10,678 nt of DNA from Clostridia bacterium (GCA_900769545.1 CAAGGZ010000006.1:1-10678); one strand, 5' to 3'. Positions 1 to 6,685 are shown, counted from the first letter of the stretch. Program-made: numbers and translations. The notes: generated by a model not told the origin, from the letters alone.

Positions 1-424
1 CGATGGCTTTTTCGATTCTCTCGTCCAAGAGAGAAAGAGATTTGTTGTCCTCAACGATATTGAGGATTCTGCTTTCATCCGCGCCTGCCTCGATGAGCCT
101 TGGCTTGACCGTATCTCCGAGTCCGTCCTCGGCGGTCTGATAGATTACATCAAAGGGAGCGTACGCTTCCATTCCGGGCAATGCCGTGCCTGTGGAGCAG
201 GCTGCCGCTACTCGTAATGCAAGCGTTGTTTTTCCTTCGCCGGGATCGCCTTGGATAATCGTGATCTTCCCGAAGGGAATATACGGCTTCCAAAGCCATG
301 CAACCTCTTGTAGCTGCACGTCCGACATTCGTCTGATTTTCATTTCTGTTGCCATTCTTAACTCCTTGTTTTGATTTTTGTTTTCTGCTTGTTGTTCTGT
401 TGCTTCTTCTGCAATCATCGGCAT
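1..424 (-). CDS. RecA/RepA-like AAA (P-loop) ATPase of a mobile element, partial (3' end outside window)
   Basis: 141 codons are visible before the gene runs off the left edge. Residues 1-35 are a polar, Gln/Glu-rich head. From about residue 41 the sequence runs WLWKPYIPFGKITIIQGDPGEGKTT in pieces: a short lead-in strand, then a Walker A motif GDPGEGKTT at residues 59-67. VIYQTAEDG at 93-101 is the following strand and acidic motif typical of the RepA/AAA_25 hexameric helicase-like ATPases. Proteins of this type sit in replication or transfer modules of Clostridia integrative elements, next to primases; that context is known for the family, not visible here. The start ATG at 424 follows GAAAGGTGGTG; an in-frame ATG at 418 and one at 355 (behind AAGGAG) are alternatives. 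A strong promoter and an attenuator-like leader lie upstream. Family assignment is fairly secure; the exact role is inferred. Confidence 0.85.
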   Translation of the reverse strand, partial: MPMIAEEATEQQAENKNQNKELRMATEMKIRRMSDVQLQEVAWLWKPYIPFGKITIIQGDPGEGKTTLALRVAAACSTGTALPGMEAYAPFDVIYQTAEDGLGDTVKPRLIEAGADESRILNIVEDNKSLSLLDERIEKAI

Positions 425-464
425 CACCACCTTTCAAGTTTTTATGTAGGGCGGCTTTTTGCAA

Positions 465-500
465 AACAAAAAGACCCGTATCTGTTTTTTACATACGAGT
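465..500 (-). terminator. Attenuator-like terminator hairpin in the leader of the ATPase gene
   Basis: On the minus strand ACTCGTAT (500-493) pairs with ATACGGGT (481-474), followed by a T-rich run (CTTTTTGTTTT). A third segment, AGACTCGTATCT (586-575), can also pair with AGATACGGGTCT (483-472), 11 Watson-Crick pairs plus one G-U. Two upstream segments therefore compete for the same terminator arm, which is the layout of a transcription attenuator. The hairpin ends about 40 nt before the start codon. Confidence 0.55.
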
Positions 501-510
501 CACAGAAACA

Positions 511-539
511 CCAAAAAGCGAACGGCACTTTGTTCGCTT
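511..539 (-). terminator. Second leader hairpin, terminator-like, with possible pseudoknot
   Basis: AAGCGAAC (539-532) pairs with GTTCGCTT (523-516), an 8-bp stem with loop AAAGTGCC, followed by Ts. The loop bases GTGCC are complementary to GGCAC at 558-554 just upstream, so a pseudoknot is possible. It lies between the leader peptide stop and the second hairpin and probably belongs to the same regulatory leader. Confidence 0.45.
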
Positions 540-572
540 AAAACTGATGCTCCGTGCCTTACATATGTAAAA

Positions 573-653
573 TTAGATACGAGTCTTTATCAAAACTCTT
601 GTGGGGGCTATCAATACTCCAACCGAAACACAAATCTCGGCGGCTGATAGCAT
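573..653 (-). CDS. Putative 26-aa leader peptide
   Basis: ATG at 653 opens a 26-codon frame beginning MLSAAEICVSVGVL and ending IKTRI, with stop TAA at 575-573. The last codons (ACT CGT ATC TAA) lie inside the upstream arm of the attenuator stem (586-575), so a ribosome finishing this peptide would cover that arm and change which hairpin forms. This is the arrangement expected for translation-controlled attenuation. Against it, no clear Shine-Dalgarno sequence precedes the ATG, and the same bases also form an RNA stem (CTATCA 650-645 with TGATAG 613-608). I do not recognise the peptide. Confidence 0.35.
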   Translation of the reverse strand: MLSAAEICVSVGVLIAPTRVLIKTRI

Positions 654-686
654 AGGCACACAATTACATCTATTCAATTTTCAAGA

Positions 687-737
687 CCTCATCTTTGTGA
701 GGGGCTTTATTTTATCATACTCGGAAAAATTTGTCAA
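687..737 (-). promoter_or_regulatory. Strong sigma-A promoter of the ATPase gene, with 5' hairpin
   Basis: -35 TTGACA (737-732), 17-bp spacer, -10 TAAAAT (714-709) on the minus strand. The transcript would start near 702 and open almost at once with the stem CCTCA-CAAAGA-TGAGG (702-687). A leader of roughly 280 nt then runs to the ATPase start at 424. The near-consensus boxes make this one of the strongest promoters in the window. Confidence 0.8.
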
Positions 738-842
738 GGCCTTTTTGAATAATTTTTTCGCTTTTTGGAAATAATATTTAATTTGGCACAATCGGTCTAA
801 AACACCGTTATGTAGCTTCCCGGATTGTCACGGATTTTGGAA

Positions 843-876
843 AAGAAAGAGGCGAGCGCAATTTCTTACGCTCGCC
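843..876 (-). terminator. Intrinsic terminator of the Shedu operon
   Basis: GGCGAGCG (876-869) pairs with CGCTCGCC (858-851) around a 10-nt loop, followed on the minus strand by TCTTTCTTTT. It lies about 20 nt beyond the stop of the Shedu-like gene and separates this operon from the promoter of the ATPase gene. Confidence 0.8.
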
Positions 877-898
877 ATGTTCTGTATTTCAGTAATGA

Positions 899-1702
899 TT
901 AAAAAGTGTTGCAATCTAACAAACGTTCCGCAGCATCAAACAAGTTATCGTAATGAAGTATTAATATATTGGCTTCTTGTTCACGCCTTCTTCGAGTCTG
1001 ATAGGTTGTATCAGTGTAATCTTCTCTTGTCCCACCAACGACAACGTAGTGAACTCGAGTTCTATCGTATTGATAAAATTCCGTCGGTAGAGTTTTTCCT
1101 ACTTGCTTTTCCTTATCAAAGAATGTTTTTAACTCATTAAAATGGGCATCCACCCAACTTTTCCAATCTTCAATTTGAAACTCACCACTTCTGATTACTT
1201 GACCGGGGTGACCATTTTGCAATGTTACTCTTCCGTTTGGCTTTTCTAATTCAACAAAAATAAATTCGTATCCGCCAGAACTTTTTCCAATAAGTAAGTA
1301 ATCGGCACGATATTCATTTCCTAACCTGAATTCGGGGAACAGATATGCATCATGATGTCCAAACCTAAATCCGCCCGCATTGAATATGGAACCAATAATA
1401 TGATATGCTTGTGGATCGTGATTAATAAAACGAAGAATATCCTGTTCGTTAGTTTCGATGTCATGATACAAATCATAAAATCGCACATTTAGCGCATGCA
1501 AATCCTGATTCTTCTTCATGTCACCTAAATAAATATGATTATTAGGGAATAAGCTCAAATAATGTTTTACTGCCTCTGGATAGTCATTATATCGGTTAAT
1601 ATTTCCGAAACGACGAATTTGCTCAGAAGCACGTATTTCCTCGTATGATTGTCTTTCTTCTTCCGTTATGAATTTATAATCCCTTTTATCATCTAGCCAC
1701 AT
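899..1702 (-). CDS. Shedu-type anti-phage nuclease (SduA / DUF4263-like)
   Basis: A 267-aa protein with the signature of the Shedu PD-(D/E)XK nuclease domain. FRLGNEYRADYLLI (residues 125-138) supplies Asp134, FVELEKPNGR (149-158) supplies the Glu151/Glu153/Lys154 cluster, FQIEDWKSWV (175-184) matches the family's helix after the active site, and YVVVGG (219-224) with LILHYDNLFDAA (247-258) matches the C-terminal core. Residues 1-110 are an unrecognised lead domain. In known Shedu systems this nuclease acts alone in the cytoplasm against phage or invading DNA; that function is inferred here. Its ATG lies 5 nt after the stop of the 847-aa membrane protein gene, and no Shine-Dalgarno sequence is visible within about 20 nt, so translation is probably coupled to that gene. 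A terminator follows. The family call is firm from motifs; activity is untested. Confidence 0.82.
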   Translation of the reverse strand: MWLDDKRDYKFITEEERQSYEEIRASEQIRRFGNINRYNDYPEAVKHYLSLFPNNHIYLGDMKKNQDLHALNVRFYDLYHDIETNEQDILRFINHDPQAYHIIGSIFNAGGFRFGHHDAYLFPEFRLGNEYRADYLLIGKSSGGYEFIFVELEKPNGRVTLQNGHPGQVIRSGEFQIEDWKSWVDAHFNELKTFFDKEKQVGKTLPTEFYQYDRTRVHYVVVGGTREDYTDTTYQTRRRREQEANILILHYDNLFDAAERLLDCNTF

Positions 1703-1707
1703 ATTGT

Positions 1708-4251
1708 TTACTTATACACCGTTATTGTGCATTCCTCGCTTATCGTTGTGCCGTTAACCTTTATCGTAATAGTTGTATCAGAGGATTCCTGACCGTATGT
1801 TAACCACATATCATCTGTTAAGGTATACCATCCTCCGTTACATTTTACTAATTCGCTGTCCAAATGCCATCCATCGGTTTCCACCCAAGTTGTTTGTCCC
1901 GGGTATCCCCCGGTAAGTCTTACGTGAATATAGATTGCTCCACCATAATAACTTGAAACATATTTAAAATTGGTCTTATGCGTGGTTACATCTGTTGGCG
2001 AATCGTTAATAACATATTCTAAATGAATTGCATACAGTTGCTTGTAAATTGACTCGGCATCTTTGTATGAAGCCCACTTCAAATCTCGTAAATACTGATA
2101 CGTGGTTGTATCTGCCGAGTTTTTATGAGACTGTACATATTGATATTTAGCGTTTTTAACCTCGTCAGTTTTATTCGCCAAATTGTACCATTCGACGGCT
2201 TTATCATATTGCTTTTTTGACATTGCATATTCAGCTGCCTCGATGGCACAGGACAATGCTTTGGATGAACTGTCAGAATACTTATCCAATTCCACAAATG
2301 TTGCGTAGGCAGCATCGTAGTCTTTGGCTTTTTGATCTTCAACAGCAGAAAGATATTTACACTCCTTGATTTGAGTATCACTATCTCTGTAGCCATCTAA
2401 TGATTCAAATGCTTGAATGGCCGTATCGTATTTGCCATCGTTCATCAGTTCGACAGCGTCATTATATTTTCCGTTGGGAATAATTACAGTGGGCAGCAAA
2501 ATGAAGGAAATGATTATCGCTAAGGACAAAATCGTTATTATGATGACTTTTGTTCTATTCTTAGCCCAAAAATCTTGTTTTTTTCTTTCTTTTTGCTCAT
2601 AAGCTTCTTTTTCGGATATCTTAAACTCGTCGCGATATTCGTTAAGTTGTTTGATGCCAAAAATAAGTCCGCCAATTCCAACCGCCAGTTCTACAAATCC
2701 AAGGAAAATGCTTTCTATAGCGAACAGAACTATGCCGATAGGAATGAAAAAGCAACCTGCAACAATAGCAATTATTGAAGTCTTTTTCTTTTTGGCAAGT
2801 CTTTCGCGCTCTGCTTGTTTGCGTTGAATTTCTGCTTGTTCGGCTAATTCTTTTGTTCTAACAGCCAGTTTTTCATTTAATTCCTTTACTTTCCTATCAA
2901 AAGCTGCAATGCTTACAGGTGACTTTAGATCAAGGAAAGACGCCGTTGTCTTTGCTCCGGAGAAGAACATTTCGTTATGTAAGAAGACAAATATTTGCTT
3001 GGTTTCGTTGGAAAACTTAAACTGTTTTCCAATTCGTGCCTTTTCATCAAAATCCAGAGGGCTTGCAATAGTAATAGCAAGTTCTGTAAAATCGGTTAGG
3101 TGTTTTCCTACGACGGGGAAAAACGCTCCAGCAAGTATGTCTTGCCAATCCTCACATTCAAACAGATTAGAGTATTTCGTCTTAAAGAATCGCATAAGAC
3201 CGACAACAATAGTTCTGTTATCGTCATTAATTAGCGGTTTGTTGAAGAGCTTTCCTGCGTTATATATTTCAGATAATTTGGCTATTGCCCAGTTTTTCAA
3301 ACGATCAATAAATAACGGTGATGCTTTATGCCCATATTGGCATAATTCATCGTCAAGGAAATCATGTTGGATAGCATATCCAATTACAACACCGTTGCTT
3401 GGATTCTTGGACAATGCTTCAAAAATAGTTTCTTTGTCAATATCTCTATGGTCTAATATTGCAAGCGAGTCCTCAAGACTATATTGATTTTCAATGTCAT
3501 CGTAATTGTAACCCAATTCTTTTGCCAACAGCGATACAACATACGAATAGTATTCGCCTAACACCTTAATCAATGCCGGCTCTGCAGAATTCATATAAAG
3601 CGGATATATTGTTTCGTATGCGGCAATCAGAATTTTCTCCATAGGATTGCCAGCTACTTCTGAAGCAAAATTGGCTGCGCGTTCTTTGTCTTTTTGCTCT
3701 TTTGCTGCAGATTGAGCCGCATATACCAAGTGTGCGGTAAGCGAGCTTGACAAAATGCCAAAACTCAATCCGTAATCTCTTGAAAGCTCCTCATTGTATG
3801 CGCGTTGATAAGTATTTGCGACGTTCTGCGCCGCACAAGTAAACGAATCGCCTAATGCCTTGCCAAGCACTTCACCAATTTCGTTAACTCGTCCAACCCA
3901 GGAAGCGCTAATATGATTCCAGTTTGGATTTATCTTAACACCATATGTAGTCAGAATTTTGGATACAAAACCACCTATTCCTGACATAAATGATTTCACT
4001 TCGTCTACATTATCCCAAGCCCACGGACACACCTTCCACGAGGTTTCTTGTTGCCCTTGAGCATTATAACCTTGCGTTGTTTTTACAGGTTGTCCATTAG
4101 TTCTATTAGTGCGAAGTTTCTCGACATCTTGCTTGATTTTTACCTCAAAAGCTTCTCGTAATTGAAATAAAGCAAAAGGCGTTTTATCATATTCAGTCCT
4201 TTTCCCATACAATTCAAAGGACACTTTTTCACTTGATATGTCAAAATTCAT
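1708..4251 (-). CDS. Large membrane protein with cytoplasmic helical domain, coiled coil, three membrane segments and TPR-like repeats
   Basis: An 847-aa protein I do not recognise as a named family. Residues 1-450 are a mostly helical, presumably cytoplasmic region with no motif I can name. About 452-490 is a charged coiled coil rich in Glu/Lys/Gln. Hydrophobic segments follow at about 491-513, 515-534 and 568-592. Residues 596-710 contain TPR-like units (YNDAVELMNDGKYDTAIQAF; YDAAYATFVELDKY; YDKAVEWYNLANK), then a Trp/Tyr/Gly-rich beta region to the end. With three membrane segments the repeats would lie outside the cell if the N-terminus is inside. The start is ATG at 4251 (MNFDISS) behind CACAGGAG with 7-nt spacing; a longer reading from TTG at 4314 would run through the terminator hairpin and is rejected. 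It sits directly after the structured RNA and is joined to the Shedu gene, so it may be a sensor or partner for that nuclease. That role is inference. Confidence 0.85.
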   Translation of the reverse strand: MNFDISSEKVSFELYGKRTEYDKTPFALFQLREAFEVKIKQDVEKLRTNRTNGQPVKTTQGYNAQGQQETSWKVCPWAWDNVDEVKSFMSGIGGFVSKILTTYGVKINPNWNHISASWVGRVNEIGEVLGKALGDSFTCAAQNVANTYQRAYNEELSRDYGLSFGILSSSLTAHLVYAAQSAAKEQKDKERAANFASEVAGNPMEKILIAAYETIYPLYMNSAEPALIKVLGEYYSYVVSLLAKELGYNYDDIENQYSLEDSLAILDHRDIDKETIFEALSKNPSNGVVIGYAIQHDFLDDELCQYGHKASPLFIDRLKNWAIAKLSEIYNAGKLFNKPLINDDNRTIVVGLMRFFKTKYSNLFECEDWQDILAGAFFPVVGKHLTDFTELAITIASPLDFDEKARIGKQFKFSNETKQIFVFLHNEMFFSGAKTTASFLDLKSPVSIAAFDRKVKELNEKLAVRTKELAEQAEIQRKQAERERLAKKKKTSIIAIVAGCFFIPIGIVLFAIESIFLGFVELAVGIGGLIFGIKQLNEYRDEFKISEKEAYEQKERKKQDFWAKNRTKVIIITILSLAIIISFILLPTVIIPNGKYNDAVELMNDGKYDTAIQAFESLDGYRDSDTQIKECKYLSAVEDQKAKDYDAAYATFVELDKYSDSSSKALSCAIEAAEYAMSKKQYDKAVEWYNLANKTDEVKNAKYQYVQSHKNSADTTTYQYLRDLKWASYKDAESIYKQLYAIHLEYVINDSPTDVTTHKTNFKYVSSYYGGAIYIHVRLTGGYPGQTTWVETDGWHLDSELVKCNGGWYTLTDDMWLTYGQESSDTTITIKVNGTTISEECTITVYK

Positions 4252-4267
4252 AAAGCTTCTCCTGTGT

Positions 4268-4303
4268 GAAAAATAAAAAGTGCGCTGACCGGAGCCAACG
4301 CAC
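4268..4303 (-). terminator. Intrinsic terminator at the 3' end of the structured leader RNA
   Basis: A 10-bp stem GTGCGTTGGC / GTCAGCGCAC (4303-4294 with 4289-4280, two G-U pairs) with a 4-nt loop is followed by TTTTTATTTTT on the minus strand. It ends about 17 nt before the start codon of the 847-aa protein gene, so read-through, regulated or not, would be needed to express the operon from the promoter at 4483-4511. Confidence 0.8.
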
Positions 4304-4476
4304 AAAAAACGCAAACCCCAAAGTCGCTAAACCAACTTGAATACGACAGAGCTAATCTGCTTTCTACAAGTGGGATTTGCATTTTTATCAAATCCATATG
4401 TAGAAAGCCGAAAAAAGGGTATAGTACCCCCTTGGAAACAAAAAAGCTCTTTTTTAATGTATTAAGTTGGTTTAGC
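4268..4476 (-). ncRNA. Structured RNA with long closing stem, central hairpin and terminator upstream of the membrane protein/Shedu operon
   Basis: The promoter predicts a start at about 4476. The first 13 nt, GCTAAACCAACTT (4476-4464), are exactly complementary to AAGTTGGTTTAGC (4338-4326); after a one-base bulge four more pairs form (AATA/TATT). This long stem encloses three local hairpins. GGGTA/TACCC (4429-4417) is followed by six Ts. GCTTTCTACA/TGTAGAAAGC (4408-4399 with 4368-4359) is extended by GGATTTG/CAAATCC. A weaker A/T hairpin lies near 4440-4455. The terminator at 4268-4303 closes the unit. The order promoter, structured RNA, terminator, protein gene matches both riboswitch-type leaders and type III toxin-antitoxin loci. 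I do not recognise the fold as a known class. No reverse transcriptase is present, so it is not an obvious retron. Confidence 0.65.
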
Positions 4477-4482
4477 AATATT

Positions 4483-4511
4483 ATTATATCACTTTTTTAT
4501 GAATAAATCAA
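4483..4511 (-). promoter_or_regulatory. Promoter of the structured RNA / Shedu operon
   Basis: -35 TTGATT (4511-4506), 17-bp spacer, perfect -10 TATAAT (4488-4483) on the minus strand. Transcription would begin at about 4476, at the first base of the long closing stem of the structured RNA. Confidence 0.8.
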
Positions 4512-4554
4512 GATATTTTACAATTCCTACACAAATAAATGCTCGCAATACGGC

Positions 4555-4600
4555 AGAAAGAAAAAATCCATCACAGCTTGTGTGCCTAATGGATTTAATT
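4555..4600 (-). terminator. Terminator of the DUF6809-like gene; diverged copy of the hairpin repeat
   Basis: AAATCCAT (4596-4589) pairs with ATGGATTT (4571-4564), with an inner CACA/TGTG, followed by a T run on the minus strand. The plus-strand half AAAAATCCATCACAG is identical to the start of the two 43-bp repeats at 5010 and 6545, so it is a diverged third member of that family. The gene stops only 8 nt before the hairpin. Confidence 0.75.
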
Positions 4601-4603
4601 CTC

Positions 4604-4870
4604 TTATTTGATCAAGGTTTCTATTGCTATCTGCATTCCTAATTTGAAGGCATACTCGAAGATGGCTGCTTCGGCAAGACTCATGTACTCGCTCCAACAA
4701 TCGTGGAACTTTTCGAATGTTTCTTTCTGCTCGTCCGTGAAGCTCTTTTCGAGTTCCTCATGATGCCTTGCCATGTAACCGAGCAGTTCCTTCATCTCCT
4801 TTGAGTTCGTTCGGCTGTCCTCTTGCGGAATGATATTGCCGTGCCATAGTTCGTTGATTATATTTTTCAT
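4604..4870 (-). CDS. Small DUF6809-like protein
   Basis: An 88-aa acidic, helical, soluble protein starting MKNIINELWHGNI and ending with a helix EYAFKLGMQIAIETLI. The N-terminal MKNIIxELxxGNI, the middle ELEKSFTDEQKETFEKF and the final amphipathic helix resemble DUF6809 proteins, short genes common in Clostridia mobile elements with no known function. The ATG at 4870 has a perfect AGGAGG 8 nt upstream; a GTG three codons earlier overlaps that site and is unlikely. A possible extended -10 (TGGTATGTT, 4904-4896) lies upstream. It has its own hairpin terminator and is not in an operon with its neighbours. Whether it takes part in defence is unknown. Confidence 0.8.
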   Translation of the reverse strand: MKNIINELWHGNIIPQEDSRTNSKEMKELLGYMARHHEELEKSFTDEQKETFEKFHDCWSEYMSLAEAAIFEYAFKLGMQIAIETLIK

Positions 4871-5009
4871 GGGTTGCACCTCCTGTTAGCACAACAACAT
4901 ACCACAGAAGAGAGAGGAAGTCCAGCATTTTTTCGAAAATAAATCCAACTTTTTTTCACGGCTGTACTCTTTGATTACAGCGACGCAAATATTTATGAAC
5001 GATGTCATG

Positions 5010-5052
5010 AAGAAAAATCCATCACAGACTCTCGTCCATGATGGATTTTTCT
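5010..5052. repeat. 43-bp hairpin repeat, copy 1 (terminator of the HEPN gene)
   Basis: This copy is identical over 43 bp to 6545-6587. It holds a perfect 12-bp inverted repeat, AAAAATCCATCA (5013-5024) and TGATGGATTTTT (5039-5050), around a 14-nt loop, with T runs on both strands, so it can act as a bidirectional intrinsic terminator. The HEPN gene's TGA stop touches its edge at 5052. Confidence 0.85.
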
Positions 5053-6443
5053 CATCTTGCCAAAATTTCCTGTATAATGTTTTTGATTTCCTCGTTGCTG
5101 TAGCCGGCTTTTCGAAGTATAATACAATAATTTAAATGTTCTACAAGCCTGATAGCGCGGATCGCCTTAACATCGGGGCAGTACTCTCTTTTTTCGTGTG
5201 CTAATTCATTTCTCCACTCGTTTGCTGCATCTGCCAAATCCGAAACATCAACCCCAAACCATTCTAACAAAACCTCAGATAGCGAAGCCCAATCTCCATA
5301 ACCATTATAGGCTTTAAGAATTTTTTCCTCCAAGGATATTTGTGGCTTTAAACCCTTTCTAAAACTTTTCGCCTTTGCCTTTTTCTTTCCCGATGTAGAA
5401 CTAATATATTCATCAAGAAGTTTTTTCATATCCTCTATAAATTCTATTGTCGATGCAGAAGACATTTCGGGTAATATAGTACGAACATAGTATTCGAATG
5501 TAGCGGTGATATGAAGACTATGCTCTAAATCTATAAGATTCCTGTATTTAAATGAGTGGTGAATGCTTCCCGAATTAACCAAAGCTTCTTCCTCTCCTTC
5601 TTTTTCAAAGAAGAGTTGGAACAGTTCTTTTAATTTGCTTGCAAAGTATCCAATATTTAGAACCTTTTTTGAGTTTTTAGCGTTTTCTAATGGTTCAAGA
5701 TATTTTTGATTAAAGCATATTTTTTGTTGAGTTCGATATTCCTTATCGATGATTCTTTTTTCTTCATCAATTCCTTTTCCCATATAAGAACCAATTAAGA
5801 TTGCATCTCTTAAGGCGATGTTCTGTCGGTTGCATACGAAGGCAAAGAAATTACGAGTTCTTATGTATAACTCAATTAAGGAATCTATGTCGCTTGTTTC
5901 GGGAAATTTTAGTGTTAGTTCCGAAAAAGTTTCAGCAGTGGTCTGATAGGTAGAGGTTGCCTTTGTTCTTACATCAAATGAAACATCGATTTTTTTGCCT
6001 TTGAAGTCAATTTCAAAATTGTAGATTTGATCTTTTCCCTTGAAAAAGACAATTTGTTTTTCTTCGTTATTAGCACGACTTATTGAAGGGAGAAAAGAAT
6101 TTAGTTCTGCGAATTGCAAGCGCATTTCATTGTATTTGCTCCCGGGCTTATAATCTCTGATATAGTAATCAACATCACTGTGTTGTATCCCTTGCGCAAC
6201 ATTTACTAAGGTGTCGCCATCAATTATCGCACATGTATTAAATAGCGGAACACTTAGTTTATATAGAACAACTCCATCTGTTAGCAACCCCAATCTTTTA
6301 ACTATTACAATATCCATGTTATCGGGAATTGCAACACCTTCATCATCAAAGTAAAAAGTTATTTTTTCTGTGTTTTCATCATAGAAAACGGGAATGTCTT
6401 TTTTATCGAAACGAAATAAAGAATTTGCTATGCCATCCACCAT
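5052..6443 (-). CDS. HEPN-domain protein, ApeA-like candidate anti-phage ribonuclease
   Basis: A 463-aa protein in two parts. Residues 1-180 are beta-rich; LIELYIRTRNFFAFVCNRQNIAL at about 189-211 (given here only as a position guide) resembles the linker pattern of ApeA N-terminal domains. Residues ~295-463 are helical and carry RNELAH, with Arg411 and His416 forming the R-x4-H signature of HEPN ribonucleases. ApeA proteins (N-terminal sensor plus C-terminal HEPN) trigger RNA cleavage and growth arrest on phage infection; here that is inferred from architecture and the motif. The start ATG at 6443 follows GGAGGTG; a TTG four codons upstream lies on top of that site. The gene has its own strong promoter and is bracketed by two identical 43-bp repeats, so it looks like a self-contained insert. 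The HEPN call is fairly secure, the ApeA subfamily less so. Confidence 0.75.
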   Translation of the reverse strand: MVDGIANSLFRFDKKDIPVFYDENTEKITFYFDDEGVAIPDNMDIVIVKRLGLLTDGVVLYKLSVPLFNTCAIIDGDTLVNVAQGIQHSDVDYYIRDYKPGSKYNEMRLQFAELNSFLPSISRANNEEKQIVFFKGKDQIYNFEIDFKGKKIDVSFDVRTKATSTYQTTAETFSELTLKFPETSDIDSLIELYIRTRNFFAFVCNRQNIALRDAILIGSYMGKGIDEEKRIIDKEYRTQQKICFNQKYLEPLENAKNSKKVLNIGYFASKLKELFQLFFEKEGEEEALVNSGSIHHSFKYRNLIDLEHSLHITATFEYYVRTILPEMSSASTIEFIEDMKKLLDEYISSTSGKKKAKAKSFRKGLKPQISLEEKILKAYNGYGDWASLSEVLLEWFGVDVSDLADAANEWRNELAHEKREYCPDVKAIRAIRLVEHLNYCIILRKAGYSNEEIKNIIQEILAR

Positions 6444-6480
6444 TTTCACCTCCAAGTTTTATGATATTTTTTATGTAAAT

Positions 6481-6509
6481 ATTATATCACAAATTTAATG
6501 TTTCGTCAA
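6481..6509 (-). promoter_or_regulatory. Promoter of the HEPN gene
   Basis: -35 TTGACG (6509-6504), 17-bp spacer, perfect -10 TATAAT (6486-6481) on the minus strand, about 40 bp before the start codon. A strong independent promoter suits an autonomous cargo gene. Confidence 0.8.
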
Positions 6510-6544
6510 TCTATGACACTTTTTATGAGCGAAATATTATCATA

Positions 6545-6587
6545 AAGAAAAATCCATCACAGACTCTCGTCCATGATGGATTTTTCT
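6545..6587. repeat. 43-bp hairpin repeat, copy 2
   Basis: Identical to 5010-5052, with the same 12-bp inverted repeat (6548-6559 and 6574-6585). It lies between the small membrane protein gene and the HEPN promoter, about 100 bp beyond the stop of the former, and may terminate its transcript. With copy 1 it brackets the HEPN gene in direct orientation, 1535 bp apart. Confidence 0.85.
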
Positions 6588-6685
6588 TCGTCCTACTCGG
6601 TTAGTGTGATTTCTTCGTTAAGAGCATTACGCTAAAGGGGCGTCGGTTTTTATTCTTTCAAAGAGAGCGTCAAACATAAAGAAAA

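Noticed and set aside
559..570. Perfect palindrome TTACATATGTAA as an operator
   Set aside because: It lies within the transcribed leader well past the promoter, and such a short AT-rich palindrome can arise by chance; no partner site is seen.
2909..3487. 192-aa plus-strand frame inside the membrane protein gene
   Set aside because: Antisense shadow of the 847-aa gene, without a ribosome binding site or recognisable domain.
4252..4314. N-terminal extension of the 847-aa protein starting at TTG 4314
   Set aside because: It would translate through the intrinsic terminator, and the ATG at 4251 has a well-spaced AGGAG.
4326..4476. Retron-like RNA (flanking complementary arms as in a1/a2)
   Set aside because: No reverse transcriptase gene is present in the window, and the downstream gene is a membrane protein; the arms alone do not support a retron.
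4268..4476. T-box or other known riboswitch
   Set aside because: The conserved T-box sequence is absent, and no aptamer core I know is visible; only the terminator at the 3' end is shared.
4248..4478. 76-aa open frame across the structured RNA
   Set aside because: It covers the stems and terminator, has no ribosome binding site, and its codons are set by the palindromes.
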